Source: Calendula officinalis | Taxonomy: Eukaryota; Streptophyta; Magnoliopsida; Asterales; Asteraceae | Direction of reading: 5' to 3' | DNA length: 64,000 bases | Assembly (NCBI GenBank): GCA_963853835.1 | Contig: OY970823.1 | Coordinates: forward strand, 2,165,501-2,229,500 | Notes under the pieces: generated by a model | What the model was told of the DNA's origin: nothing | Database searches by the model: none | What the model saw: the letters and a program-made list of their open reading frames with translations, nothing else | Translations under genes and position numbers: made by a program | Shown: one piece after another, positions 1-10,833 of the stretch | How positions within the stretch are numbered: the first letter of the stretch is position 1 | How the letters are laid out: each line of letters opens with the position of its first letter

Positions 1-342
1 ATGGTTTGAATGAAACATTTGAATGATCGATTACAAGTGCCAAAAATCGGTGTTACAATAATATCAAAACTAAGTCTTAGGGAATCAAATGGTACACCGA
101 GCTTAATCATCCAATGCTAACACTACGGGCCGCCTAGTCCTTAGCTCCCGAACCTGAGTACATAGACATAAAAAGAAACGTAGTACGTGAGACAAAATTG
201 TCTCGTGAGAAACATGGGTTTTAGACCCGGTCATAAATGATGCAATTAAATAATAATTAAAAGAATATCAAATTGCACATAAGTCCAACATAATCTCGAG
301 CTTGCCCTAAGCTCACACATACGCAACGGGTCATCCCGAAGC

Positions 343-580
343 AACTCCCCCGATGTGGGTTATCATCAAAAGATCGCATGGTAATTGGGGTTCTCCCAAA
401 CTTACCGAGATCATCACTCCCCCGTCTCGCGGGTTATCGTAATCCCCCTTTTTATCGGGTTATCATAGTCCCCCGAATATCAGGTTATCGTTCACTTAGA
501 TATACTACCCTTGCGCAGGGAGGTACCGCCCCAAGTAGTAATCTTAACTCCCCCATGAATGGGTTATCATTTCCGGATAG
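343..580. repeat. C-run ... GGGTTATC short hairpin repeats
   Basis: Several units of about 26 bp follow the pattern CCCCC, a short loop, GGGTTATC. Examples are at 420-445, 446-470, 471-495 and 550-575. Several can fold, for instance CCCATGAATGGG. They lie in the part of the LTR where copy E2 has a different hairpin array. Confidence 0.55.
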
Positions 581-1310
581 TTTGACTAAGACATTATTGG
601 TCATCAAATATGAGCCTTAGCTCCAATTCAATCATCATTTCAACAAGTCAATGTCACAATTCATTTCATGGCATTTAATCATTTCAATCAATTTCTTTAT
701 CAATAATGTTTGTTCAATAAAGACTCTTTCAATCATTTTAAATCATAAAAATCGTTTTCCTATGTACTCAGAAAAGATCACATGTACTCACCTTAGCAAT
801 GCTATCCAACACTTGTGTTAATCAACACAAATCCTTACTTCTTAATCAAAGAAGTACTTCAAATCTCAGAGTCTTCTTGACCTAATACCATCATCATCAC
901 AATAACTAGTTATTATACATAACTAATCACTAATCTAACCAATTTAACACTTCCAACCACCAAGTTCATACTACTTGGTGGAAATCTCGAACCCTAGTTC
1001 AAGATTCTTATCCATAAACCCAAATCTAGCTTGTACACATTGATTACAAGCTCACCATGAGTGTTTTACACTCATGATAGACCATCTTCCCCAAAGATGG
1101 TATGGTGGGTTCCCAAAACCACCATTGATACCCAAATAGAGCTCAAAATACCAAAGAGATGCATAAACTAACAAGGATTCTTACCTTAGATCAATAATCT
1201 CCAAGAAATATGAAGGTTTGAGCTCAAGAACACCAAAAATCGTGCACTTCTTCCAAAATAACGACTGGTAGGGTTCTAGTGTAGGTGTCTAAACCCTATC
1301 CTCAAACCCG

Positions 1311-1318
1311 TTTTTATA
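1311..1318 (-). promoter_or_regulatory. TATA box of LTR E1
   Basis: The minus strand reads TATAAAAA, about 335 nt inside the LTR 5' end and directly downstream of the palindrome cluster. This is the expected place for the U3 promoter. Confidence 0.5.
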
Positions 1319-1329
1319 CAGAGTTCAAC

Positions 1330-1480
1330 AGTTCACGATCGCGAACTGGAGTTCGCGTCGTGAACTCTGCGTGTCGTGAACACTTCGCGATCGGTAATGG
1401 GTCGTGAACTCCGATCGCCAAAAACCCCAAATCCCTGTTTGATGTTCCCGATCGGGAACTATAGTTCGCGTCGCGAACTT
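1330..1480 (-). repeat. GC-rich palindrome cluster in U3 of LTR E1
   Basis: About six imperfect copies of a near-palindrome occur here. Clear ones are AGTTCGCGTCGCGAACT (1463-1479) and AGTTCGCGTCGTGAACT (1350-1366); a variant is GTTCCCGATCGGGAAC (1444-1459). Each has 7-8 nt arms around a short centre. The cluster is CpG-rich within AT-rich surroundings and lies just upstream of the TATA box. Confidence 0.75.
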
Positions 1481-1653
1481 CACTAGGCAGCAGGGCTACA
1501 CTTTTCGGTCTTCGTCTCGACCCGCTTTCGTCCATAACTTTCTCATACGGTGTCCAAATGACACGGAACCAATTCCTACGGTTCTGAAATGAATTATCCC
1601 TATTTATCATATTTTTTTACAATTTATTTATTTACAAAATCTCGGTCGTTACA

Positions 1654-2402
1654 ATCGTGGGATATGGTTTTGATCAACGATTAGAATTTGAACCGTTAAG
1701 ATTGATCGTGTGGTGAAGATGAGAAGTTATTGTAGGTAGTCTAGGAATTATGAAAGAAGTCAATCAAATGGCAGGGTAGTGTGGCGGGAAATGACATCGT
1801 GCAGTCGCATTAAATGTCAGCGAGATAGACTTGTCCAATGGCACTTGAGTGTCAGTAATGAAGATAGGTCCAATGAGATTGCTCCACTTAATGATTATCT
1901 GATGAAGTCTAGCAACTGATCCTTCATCAGATGGTCATTACCGTCAGATAGGCATGCACAAATTATGAATATCTAAAATCATTTGACTATCTGAATCACT
2001 GAGCCTTGAAGCGGTGTCTGAAGTGTATGGTATCTGAAGCTTTTTTTTAACTAATTGAATGTCTTATATCTGAATTTAATGAGATACTAAGATATGTTGT
2101 ATGATCGTAAGATAAGAACTTTAAACAAATCATCTAAGATCAACGTCTTGCATGATAGTTAATAATAAAAATGGAAATTAAAATAACTCATACCCAAAAC
2201 AAAATTAGTCCTCAGATTTGATAAGAGAAGAAAAGAAACAACTTCAAAAGAGGAAAAATAGCTGCAACGGTGGTTGGCGATGAGCAGGATTTCGATGATA
2301 AAACTTTCACAATGCCTTATTGATGATGGTAAATTTGCAGGGGCTTACAACCAATCATAAATCAGATGTCATCATGTTGTCTGCCCTGCACCGTCCTTCA
2401 GC
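1654..2402. other. Non-coding part of element D, rich in ATCTGA/TCAGAT
   Basis: There is no convincing coding region. The hexamer ATCTGA/TCAGAT recurs about eight times, as it does in the gag and LTR of element D, so this is probably D sequence downstream of its coding part. I could not match it to D's 5' LTR at 36229-37222. D's 3' LTR must be diverged, deleted or displaced to the left by LTR E1. Confidence 0.4.
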
Positions 2403-3064
2403 TCATTCTTGGATTTTTGAGTACCCATCGCTGAAGAATGGATACTGGTTGTCATTTAAAACGGCCAACCTTTTTGAAGCAAACCTTTCAGTTTCTGATG
2501 ACCTTTTTGAGCTAGATGATATATCTTCTTTATTGATGAGATTGTAACAGTCTTTGTTTTTGTGATAGCTACATCCCTTCTTGCCATTTTTGAGTTTATT
2601 GTTTTGATCTGAATGACTTTCATCAATCTCCATCTCTTCAGTTACTTCCAAAATGATTTTCTGTCTTACATATTGTTCCATTGATAGACTATGAATATCT
2701 GGATCAGCTTGAATTTTATCGACCTCCATTTCTTTAACTTCTTCAAAAATAACATTTTGGTTGATATAGTTTTCTATTGAGATATTTTGGGATTGGTTAA
2801 GGTCATCCATCTGATCAAAGAATATCATCAGATAATCATCAGTGACTGATTCGTTTGATATTTCCTTTGGATGAAACGAGAGTGGTAATTATAGCTTGCA
2901 AATTCTTTTGAAGTGACTGGTGGAGTGGCACTGTTTTCTAGTTGTTTGAAAAATGTTTGCAGTTGATTGTTAATTTTTGTGAACCCTTCATTCATCTCAT
3001 CCCTGATTTCAAATGTGAATTCTGCAAGGTCAGCTTTTGTATCAGCTACTGATGATGTTAGCAA
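2403..3064 (-). pseudogene. Element D: 3' ORF remnant with coiled coil
   Basis: Two abutting minus-strand frames (3064-2828 and 2828-2403) look like one broken protein. The first part has a heptad-like helical stretch (EIRDEMNEGFTKINNQLQTF) and then a proline/threonine segment. The second contains an internal repeat of about 30 residues, with SIENYINQNVIFEEVKEMEV resembling SMEQYVRQKIILEVTEEMEI, and then a basic serine-rich tail. The order of coiled coil followed by acidic low complexity resembles exon 2 of element B's third gene. No pol-like sequence lies between this and gag, so D has lost pol or is a non-autonomous relative. The function is unknown. Confidence 0.4.
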
Positions 3065-3309
3065 GTTGATATGAGCGGTGAGGTTACTAACGTTTGGTCA
3101 TTAGAACAATCAACTTCAATGGTTTTTGCTTTTCTTTGATGACAAGTGGGCTTTGTTTTTTCATGTGGAGTAGTGGCTTGAGACATCTCTTTACCCCGGA
3201 TCTTGGATTCCTCTGATGAATAATCTCTGGTGATGATCAGATTTCCGCTTGCAGTCTGAAAAAATTCTCTCCCATTGCGGACTTCTTGGGATTTAAATAA
3301 TCTGGATTT

Positions 3310-4168
3310 TTAGTTTTTAACATTTAATATTTCAGATATAGGAGTTCTGCAGATTGGATATTGCTCATACTTCTCAGAAAGGTCTTGAGTGGAATTCTGT
3401 TCTTCTAGGACTTGCTTGATGAGATCAGATGATTTGCTCCATGAGTTGCACGACTTCTGAAGAGCTTCGTTTTTTTGAGTTAATGACAGGTTATCTTCTC
3501 TCAGGATATTGTTGAAGCACTGAAGCCTGACTGCCTCAAGTATTGAGTTTTCAGCTTCTGAGGATTCTTGAGTGAGTTTTTCTAATCTTTCAATCACTGT
3601 GGATAGAGTGGTTTCTAACTGGGCATTTCTATCGTGAGTGAGCGTTCGATCTTTAACAAGTGATCTGACTAACGATGGATAATCTTCTGGAGGAGCTGAA
3701 AATTTTTCTTTGGTTGGAATTTCGTCCTCCCATTCCCTTGATGTAGAGGTCGTTGGAATATCGGATTCCTAATATTCTTTTTCTATCTGATGATACTCAG
3801 TTTCTTCAACTCTAGCCATCAGACACATGCAGTTTCTCAGACTTTCAGAGTTTGACTCAGATTCTTCTTCTATTTTTGCAATAAGACCTCTTGTATTGCT
3901 TATAATTACTTCTTCTTCACTTGTCTCTGAGTCACTTAACCAAGCTTCAGCAGTTTCCTTTAATGCTTTTGCATCTTTCTCAGCCTTGGCTAGCTGAGCT
4001 TTCAGCTCCTGGTACTTCTTCTCAGTATCTTCATATTTCTTTTTATAGTTTGAAGATGAACTCGAGCTTGATTTTTTAGAACCAGAGTTCTCTTTGACTC
4101 TACAATCAGCTTTGATGTGACACGTTCTTCCACACTTAAAGCATACCATCTCTCCTCTATCGTTTTGA
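3310..4168 (-). pseudogene. Element D: gag, C-terminal part
   Basis: This is the minus-strand continuation of the gag whose N-terminal half lies at 35174-36167; array A splits the gene. Just inside the insertion is a CCHC zinc knuckle (CFKCGRTCHIKADC), the nucleic-acid-binding motif of retrotransposon capsid proteins. A serine run and a long charged coiled coil follow. A stop near 3769 interrupts the frame, and a second coiled-coil block (3597-3310, with LTQKNEALQKSCNSWSKSSD) follows. That block matches in position and style the SWGNASIKLNKCL stretch of element B gag. The extended coiled-coil gag suggests a Sirevirus-like copia element. It is dead, because it is interrupted and carries stops. 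Confidence 0.7.
4164..4168. repeat. Target-site duplication of array A, left copy (TTTGA)
   Basis: TTTGA precedes the TGTAAC start of the first LTR and recurs at 35169-35173 after the last LTR. Removing the array plus one copy rejoins the D gag reading frame in phase. Confidence 0.93.
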
Positions 4169-6445
4169 TGTAACATACGTGTTCTAATTTTGAGTATTTT
4201 AATTGTTAAGTTAATTATAGGTGGTAAATGACAAGTTGTTAGGTTAAGTTGGTTGAAAGTGTTGGTCAAAAATCTGTATTTTCGGTATTTGGATAAGTGG
4301 CATAGGTCAAAAAGGAAGAAAAATGTGAAATTGCAGCATTTCGGAAGATAGCGGCGCTATCTTAGAGATAGCGGCGCTATCTTGTGTAAAAGGGGACAGC
4401 AACTCGAAATAGCTAAGGGGAAAACGCGAAAAATTTAGAGATAGCGGCGCTATCTCAGGAAATAGCGGCGCTAAAAAGCAAGGGGTGGCAAGATAGCGGC
4501 GCTATCTTGAAGATATCGGCGCTATCTTGTGCAGATTAGACATAAAATCGGGTTTTTGACCCATTTCAGCTGATTTTCTTCATAGAACGAGTTGGTGATT
4601 GCTCTGGGCGATTTTGGTGAATCAAGGACGAATATTGGTGCAAATCAAAGAGGTTTTCATCATAAGATCAAGTTATAAAGGTATTATGCTTAGTTTTTGT
4701 TCATGCATGTATTAAATTGGGTAAAATTTGGGTGGAATGTTGAACCTTAGGTTAGGGTTTGGATCACAAATCTGAAATTGATATTGTATGTTAACATATC
4801 AAGTATCTAGCTATGAGATTCGTAGTTATCATGTGATAATGCACAATTTTAGATAGATTGATGGTCTAGGGTTTGGTTCATCATCAATTTGGGGGAAATT
4901 GGTGATTTGGGTTTATTCTAGTTGTGATTATGGATTAGGTTATTGAATGAGATGTGTATAATTATGATAGGTAATCAATTGGAAGATTGTGGTGATTGCA
5001 TTGATCGGTGACATTGGAATTGTGGTTAAAGGAGTTCGTGGCTTGTGTTGGAAATTGCTTATCCCAGGTGAGTTCATCTATGTACAACTGTATACTAGTA
5101 GTTATATATATTTAATGCTACGTGTTTAATTGTTATTTGGTTTATTATTATCACATATGCGATGCCTAGAACATTGAATTGGTAATTCTAGTGATTTGAC
5201 TGTAATATGATTAAATGAAGTTTGACTCAGTAATAGACTTTTGCTATGTGTATTGACTTGTAAGAAAATAGTGATTATTTGTAGTATGCCTTGTGTATAA
5301 TCTTTTGATAGATGTCTTGATTGATGGAATATCCTTGAAGTGTCTCACTTGATATCGATTCATGTCGTATAAATTCCTTGTGTTACGTCTCGGTTGGATT
5401 GCTCTAGTATGAGATGCATTTTTATTGATTCGGGTTGTGATAATCCTATTGTTCCGGTCTCGTGGAGTCATCGTTGTTATTGTTTCATTTGATATCGAAT
5501 ATGAGTTACCAGTACGAATTCCTTGAGAGATAATTTCGTTTCGTGAGGACCCACGGCGGCTTGAGTATTACTTTGTGTAATATGTTGAGCGGTGGACGCG
5601 GGAGTACCTGGCGGAGGAGTGGTATGGACCGTGGTGGTGAAGCTGGATCATGGACTCGGTTAGGGGTGCCTTGATCACCTTCATCGGCCTCATTCCCTAA
5701 TGGCCTAAGGGGGAATGACGCACTTTGATTCGTTTGGATGGTATTGAGATCTCATTGATTCATGATGCGGTATTATCTATCGGTTCCGGTGGTTAAGTGA
5801 TGATTCTCGTGGAGTGTTGATTCGGTGATTGGTTCTCAATTGTGTTTATTATCTTGCAAACTCTTGTTGATTCTTGCGATATAGTTGTATTCTCAATGTC
5901 AGTCATTCAGTGATTCTTGTTGATCCCGGATAAGTGTTGATACTCGGCTATGACGGATTCTTGGTAAATTTCATGTTAAGATGTAAAGCTTTTCGGTCAG
6001 TTATGCATTGATGTGTACTTGCTATAATATGAATTACTTAAATAGTTTTATACCATTTTATATGTTATTATTTCTTTGTTTTGTATATAATGCTAGTATT
6101 ATTTTGTACTTTATGAACTCACTAAGCTCGTTGTAGCTTACCCGTTTAGTGGACTAACTTTTTACAGGAAAAGATAAGAGTAAGCTTATAAGATCTTGAA
6201 GTTGATCGGAGGCTTAGAGGTTATACTTCGGGCATATATATTTAGGTATGTGGGAGTTGGGTAGTTTTGTATTCCGATCATGTAGTTAGTTGGTTTGTAT
6301 CCATAGTCTTTGTTGGTAGTGAGATCTTGGCCAGTTTGTTGTATTTTGTATAGTTGTTATCTGTTTAGAATGGTTAATTGTAATTAGATAGTTATTAGAA
6401 AGTTGTTCGTTTTGATTGGTGGGATTTCTTGGCCCGGTCGTTACA
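4169..6445 (+). mobile_element. Element A LTR1
   Basis: This is a 2277-bp LTR from TGTAAC to GTTACA. It holds six copies of the 17-bp near-palindrome at 4346-4527. The primer-binding site follows after three bases. It differs from the other copies at scattered sites, for example GGTTAAGTTGG near 4252 where the others have GGTTACGTTGG. Confidence 0.9.
4346..4527. repeat. AGATAGCGGCGCTATCT palindrome cluster in LTR A
   Basis: AGATAGCGGCGCTATCT has two 8-nt arms around one central base. It occurs at 4346-4362, 4366-4382, 4439-4455 and 4491-4507, with variants at 4460-4474 and 4511-4527. Equivalent clusters lie at 10114-10242 plus 21672-21730 (LTR2), 27319-27500 (LTR3) and 33088-33249 (LTR4), with roughly 7, 6 and 5 units. 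The CpG-rich units stand out from AT-rich DNA and sit early in the LTR, in presumed U3. Their role is unknown; binding sites for an activator are one possibility. Confidence 0.9.
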
Positions 6446-6448
6446 ATA

Positions 6449-6460
6449 TGGTATCAGAGC
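6449..6460 (+). promoter_or_regulatory. Primer-binding site, element A unit 1
   Basis: TGGTATCAGAGC, complementary to the 3' end of initiator tRNA-Met, lies three bases after LTR1. The same site is at 23652-23663 (unit 2) and 29423-29434 (unit 3). It marks the plus-strand orientation. Confidence 0.9.
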
Positions 6461-7579
6461 ATTAGTTTGAGTGAACTAGGTATCATTGCGGTGCTTAGAC
6501 TCAAACTTAGGTGTTGATGGTGGAAGTGTATGGATTATGGGTTTAGGATGGATACAAATCATAGGTTTAAGTCTAGAAAATGGGTAAAGGGTTATCAATA
6601 GGAAATGGTATGATTAATGATATAATTGTGTGGACTTAAATTTCGGTAAATCATGGATCAAAGATGTGGTAAATGTGATCATGGGGTTTCTGAATGGGGG
6701 GAAATTTCATGCTTATCTTGAGGCATGAAACAACTTTGTTAAATGAAAGAGGAACAAGTGTTTGTTGTGAAGAGAGATTGATGAGTAGAATTGTTAATAC
6801 GGTTCGTTCTATGTTTGAATAACTTAAAAAAAAAAGAGAGAAAAGTAAGTCGAAGGCTAATGTGGTGATTGAATCTTTAAGTAAGAAATTTGGGGCAATA
6901 TCCTTTAAAACCTTTCGTAGCAGTGAAGCTATCGAATTTGCGGGTGTGCCTGATCCTGTAGAGGCGTTGTTGAGTATTGAAAACACAGACAAGGTATTCT
7001 ATGTATCACATGTCTACGTGGAAGATCAAAATGTTATGTGACCGCTAGGCTTTCAGGAAAGGCGTTGATCTGATGAATAGTTTGTATAAAATATTAAGCG
7101 AGGAAGAAGAGGATCATATGATTTGATAATCGTTTATAGTTCGTTTTCTTGATTAATATAGTTCTAGTGAGATGAGAACAAGGATTGAGAAAGAATTCTT
7201 GGAAATTAGATTAGGAACAATGTTGTTAGACGAATATTAAACGGTGTTTAATCCGGAGGCACAATTTGCAACAAAATTCATCCCAAAATGGAGTAAAGAA
7301 AGTGTAAGTGCTTGTGGAAGGTTTAGATATGAAAATTAAGATTGTGCTAGCAAATATGATATTCCTTTGTCGCGAAAGTTGTTGAATATGTCCGGAAGGG
7401 TGAGTATGATTTGAACCCAAGTAGAGTGTTGATTCCTGAACCAAAACGTTATAAAATGAAACAATTCAATTTTCCCCCGCAGTTCAGTGTCAGTTCTTTT
7501 CGAAACAGGTATAAGTAAGGTCTATGTGAAATAATATATTATGTGTATAACTTTGATAATTTTGTAGTCGGGTGCAACC

Positions 7580-7686
7580 TGTAAACGTCGACATTGTAGT
7601 AGGAATTATAATGGACAATGTGAGAATTATCAATAACCTTGAAGTGTTAGGGTTGTGGTGAAAACGGACATAAAAGGTTTAGCTGT
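7580..7686 (+). pseudogene. Gypsy gag relic: zinc knuckles in element A
   Basis: One frame gives a C-x(4)-C...GQC stretch starting at 7580. After a one-base frame change, a CX2CX4HX4C knuckle follows at 7644-7686 (GCGENGHKRFSC), with a stop codon between its first two cysteines. These are typical of the gag C-terminus of plant Ty3/gypsy elements. The relic is repeated at 24783-24889 and 30554-30660. It shows that the element descends from a coding gypsy element and no longer encodes its own gag. Confidence 0.55.
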
Positions 7687-9920
7687 CCGTACAAGGATGC
7701 AATTATTAGTCTTACGGAAAGTTGGGATACCGAAAGTGTCAATTCTCTACTCTTTCTAACAAGTCGCCGAAAATGAAACTTTGGTTCATCAGTCTTTTGT
7801 GACGAGTACTCTAAGCGAAAGGAGGAGGTTCCTAAGGCAAGAGGTTGTGTGTTCAAATACCTCTGAGGAAGCTTACGAGGATGCTAACGTCAAAATTGGT
7901 ACATTTCTTGTTAATACTCTAATCGTTTGTAGATTGTTTGATTACGAAGAATCTTATTTATTGTGTGTTACTAGATTCGTTTGATCTTTAATATGGTTTT
8001 CTTATCCGATAATGAATCTGTTATATATATGTTGATGTTGTGAAAAGTGAAACTTTAATGGTCACAAAGGATATGAGGATTTAAGTATTGGAAATTAATG
8101 ACCACAAATTCTATATTGATCTAGGGTTCATAGAATTTGTCAAGTTTAAACATTATTATTGGAACGGGTTAGGTAATGAAGTATATAGACAACCTTATGT
8201 GTTTTAGAAAAGATGGACCGAAATTTGGTTGAAAGGGAATAACCCGAGTAAGTGTAGGGTGAAAATAGAATGGTGAATTAATGAATAAATTGGTTCTTGT
8301 AAGTGGTAATTCTTTTCCTATAAATGCGTTAGTGATGTAGAATGGGTATTGTATGCGGAGATGATATTGATATCCTCGACCAGTTAGATAGGCTATGAGC
8401 AAAACTTGAAACCCGAGAATAATAAAACTAAAAGAATACTGAAGTATGGAACTTGGATGAGCTAGGAACTATGGTAAGGTTAATTATAATATGAGTTTGG
8501 ACTTTGATCATGTTAGTAGATGTTGACTAAACTGGAACTTAATTAGTATGAACTGAATATAATGTGGTTATTGAGGTGGTTATGATGCAATTAGTTTAAC
8601 ATAAATCTCAGTATCATGCATTTGGATTCAATTGCGGAATAATTAGTTAAAAAAAAAATAGAACTTGAATCAATATAAAGAACTTGATTATGGTACGAAG
8701 TTTTTACCATGTATATGAGATCCAACTTTGACTTTGGGAATAGTATGAATTGAGAATTTGTTAAATGACATAAAATTTGATCTGGTCTGAGGAATAGTTT
8801 GGGAACAAAGTTGTTGATAGTGGGGAAGTGTGTAGTAATCGGTTATGGATATTTAAAATTGGTAATGTACTAGAAATAGCACAAGATTCAAGGTTAATGA
8901 ATATGTTTATAAGTAAGAATTATGAAGGAACTGTATTTTGTATCTAAGCCTTGTAATGTAATTATCAATTCAGGCATGACGAATGGTTAACTTCTAACCG
9001 AGTTGACTTTATAGATTGCGGTTTACTGTAATAATAATGGATAGTTTATCAATGTTCAAAAGATTGAAATGAGTTTAATGCAGGGTAAGAGTCTGAAGCA
9101 ATGAATCATGTGATGAAATTTAGTTAAAGGAATGCCGACTAATCTCATGTAATGAATGAAAAGTATGGATACCGGTGGCGTAATTGGAATTAGTCCTAGG
9201 GAATTGTCATGGGAGATCGATTTATACCTAGAAAAGAATGGAAGGGAAGTTTGAATACACTCGATGAAATGGCTCCTTTGACTGATATTGACTGAAGCCA
9301 AAGTCAATATGATTAAGAATATGAAGAAATTGAAAAAGGTATGTAATTAATGAATACCATATTTGTTAAGTTAATTGTTAAATTTTTAATGATAATATTA
9401 GGAATTTGGCCTGTTTTAAGGAAGGAACGGTTAAACATGAATCTGTCATTATATGCGTATTGGTATGGCTAGAATGTAACTCGTTACATACTAAATTTTG
9501 AAATAGTATGGTTTTGACCCGTTTGAGTAATAATTTGGTTAAATGTGAATTGGTCAAAGAAGGTGGTCTTGGTTTTGCATATAAAATAAGTGTCGGATTT
9601 TGACCATGGTATGAATTAAAGAATTGCAATTCATATGAAATTTTTTGGCTTGTTTGAGTGATCGAGTAATATGGAAGGTATTTGTTGATTGAAGGTATTT
9701 CATATATTTATTGTTAATAATGTAGATATATTTGGCAAAACGGATCTTTTGGACCTAAGTCAAAGTTGTTAAGAAATTGGAATATGTAGCCAGTATTAGT
9801 CAAATGGAAAAACTAAAGAATGAAATGTTCATAGATGGAACGGTGATTGAGGAAAGAAAGGATGATAAAATCAAGGATGCTATTTCGTTCAAGTCAACCT
9901 AATTTCGGGACGAAATTCTT

Positions 9921-9932
9921 AAAAGGAGGAGG
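9921..9932 (+). promoter_or_regulatory. Polypurine tract before LTR2 of element A
   Basis: AAAAGGAGGAGG lies four bases before the LTR start, as expected for plus-strand priming. It is preserved at 27126-27137. At 32895-32906 it is AAAAGTAGGAGG, with one purine lost. Confidence 0.8.
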
Positions 9933-9936
9933 TAAT

Positions 9937-10262
9937 TGTAACATACGTGTTCTAATTTTGAGTATTTTAATTGTTAAGTTAATTATAGGTGGTAAATGAC
10001 AAGTTGTTAGGTTACGTTGGTTGAAAGTGTTGGTCAAAAATCTGTATTTTCGGTATTTGGATAAGTGGCATAGGTCAAAAAGGAAGAAAAATGTGAAATT
10101 GCAGCATTTCGGAAGATAGCGGCGCTATCTTAGAGATAGCGGCGCTATCTTGTGTAAAAGGGGACAGCAACTCGAAATAGCTAAGGGGAAAACGCGAAAA
10201 ATTTAGAGATAGCGGCGCTATCTCAGGAAATAGCGGCGCTAAAAAGCAAGGGGTGGCAAGAT
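9937..10262 (+). mobile_element. Element A LTR2, left part (interrupted)
   Basis: These are the first 326 bp of LTR2, ending within a palindrome unit at AAGAT, where element B is inserted. The rest resumes at 21672. Confidence 0.9.
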
Positions 10263-10758
10263 TGTTAGGTCACAACAACTCTGGTTTATAATGTTAATTG
10301 ATAGAATATTATACTTAGAGAAATATTAAAGTGATAACACAAGAATATGGTCAATGTATAAATCCACTAAGTGTGGCTTGTTGCGGAATAACAAGACCAC
10401 TGATCAATTACAAAAGATGTGAATGTGTAAAGTAAATTGGTGAGTACTCCTTTGCAAGATGATCTCTATTTATAATGTTATAGAGATCTTACATAATGAG
10501 CAAAGGAGTAACCGAAGGACTAAGCAAGGAAAATGACTAAGATCAAGGGATTTGATCTTAGTCCGTTACTATACTGAGTATCACTCAGTCCTTCTACTCA
10601 GTATCACTATTTGATACTGAGTACTGATACTGAGTTCTAATACTGATAACTCAGTATCAGACCTAAACTTAGCTATATTATTCTACATATTAATCAAAGC
10701 TAGTCTAGGTTGTTTTGTTATCTTAAGATCCAAAGGGGTAAGGCTTTTTGCCTTAACA
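10263..10758 (-). mobile_element. Element B 3' LTR
   Basis: This 496-bp copy differs from 21176-21671 only near 10366 and 10645 by eye. It contains six CAGTAT/ATACTG units clustered at 10570-10665. Confidence 0.95.
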
Positions 10759-10768
10759 ATCTCCCCCT
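10759..10768 (-). promoter_or_regulatory. Polypurine tract of element B
   Basis: The minus strand reads ATAGGGGGAGAT directly upstream of the 3' LTR. G5-type tracts of this kind are typical of Sireviruses. Further copies lie in the third gene (near 12085, 12232 and 12287), which also fits that lineage. Confidence 0.8.
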
Positions 10769-10833
10769 ATCTAATGATAACAAAACAATTACAAAAAAAA
10801 AAAAAAAAGCTACAGGCTGCAAAGTCTTCTTCT

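Larger units (their letters stand above)
1..1653 (-). mobile_element. Ty3/gypsy LTR, family E copy 1 (partial)
   Basis: On the minus strand the sequence begins TGTAACGACCGAG at 1653, the usual start of a long plant gypsy LTR, and runs off the left window edge. The block at 160-235 matches 62515-62590 in the same orientation, so both belong to one family. No polypurine tract lies just outside 1653. This end is therefore the outer (5') edge of a 5' LTR whose internal region lies left of the window, or a solo LTR. The LTR carries a TATA box at 1311-1318, a GC-rich palindrome cluster at 1330-1480 and C-run/GGGTTATC repeats at 343-580. Short open frames inside it are not credible genes. Confidence 0.8.
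6446..9936 (+). mobile_element. Element A internal region 1 (non-coding)
   Basis: This stretch of about 3.49 kb lies between primer site and purine tract. Stops crowd all frames. The only recognisable protein relic is a double zinc-knuckle stretch at 7580-7686. It is near-identical to INT2 and INT3 but carries private differences, for example CAATAACC near 7631 and CGACCAGTTAG near 8380. Confidence 0.85.

Noticed and set aside
378..620. 80-codon frame at the left edge
   Set aside because: It lies inside LTR E1 across the C-run/GGGTTATC repeats, so it is a by-product of the repeats.
2403..3064. Host gene upstream of element D gag
   Set aside because: The frames are broken, share the TCAGAT motif enrichment of D and lie collinear with D, so they are treated as element sequence.
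5244..5471. 75-codon minus-strand frame repeated at 22446, 28218 and 33967
   Set aside because: Its conservation comes only from being inside each LTR of array A. It lies antisense, has no domain signal and is not evidence of a gene.
6651..6992. 113-codon minus-strand frame repeated at 23854 and 29625
   Set aside because: It is antisense within the degenerate internal region of A. The three units are near-identical copies, so conservation is not informative.
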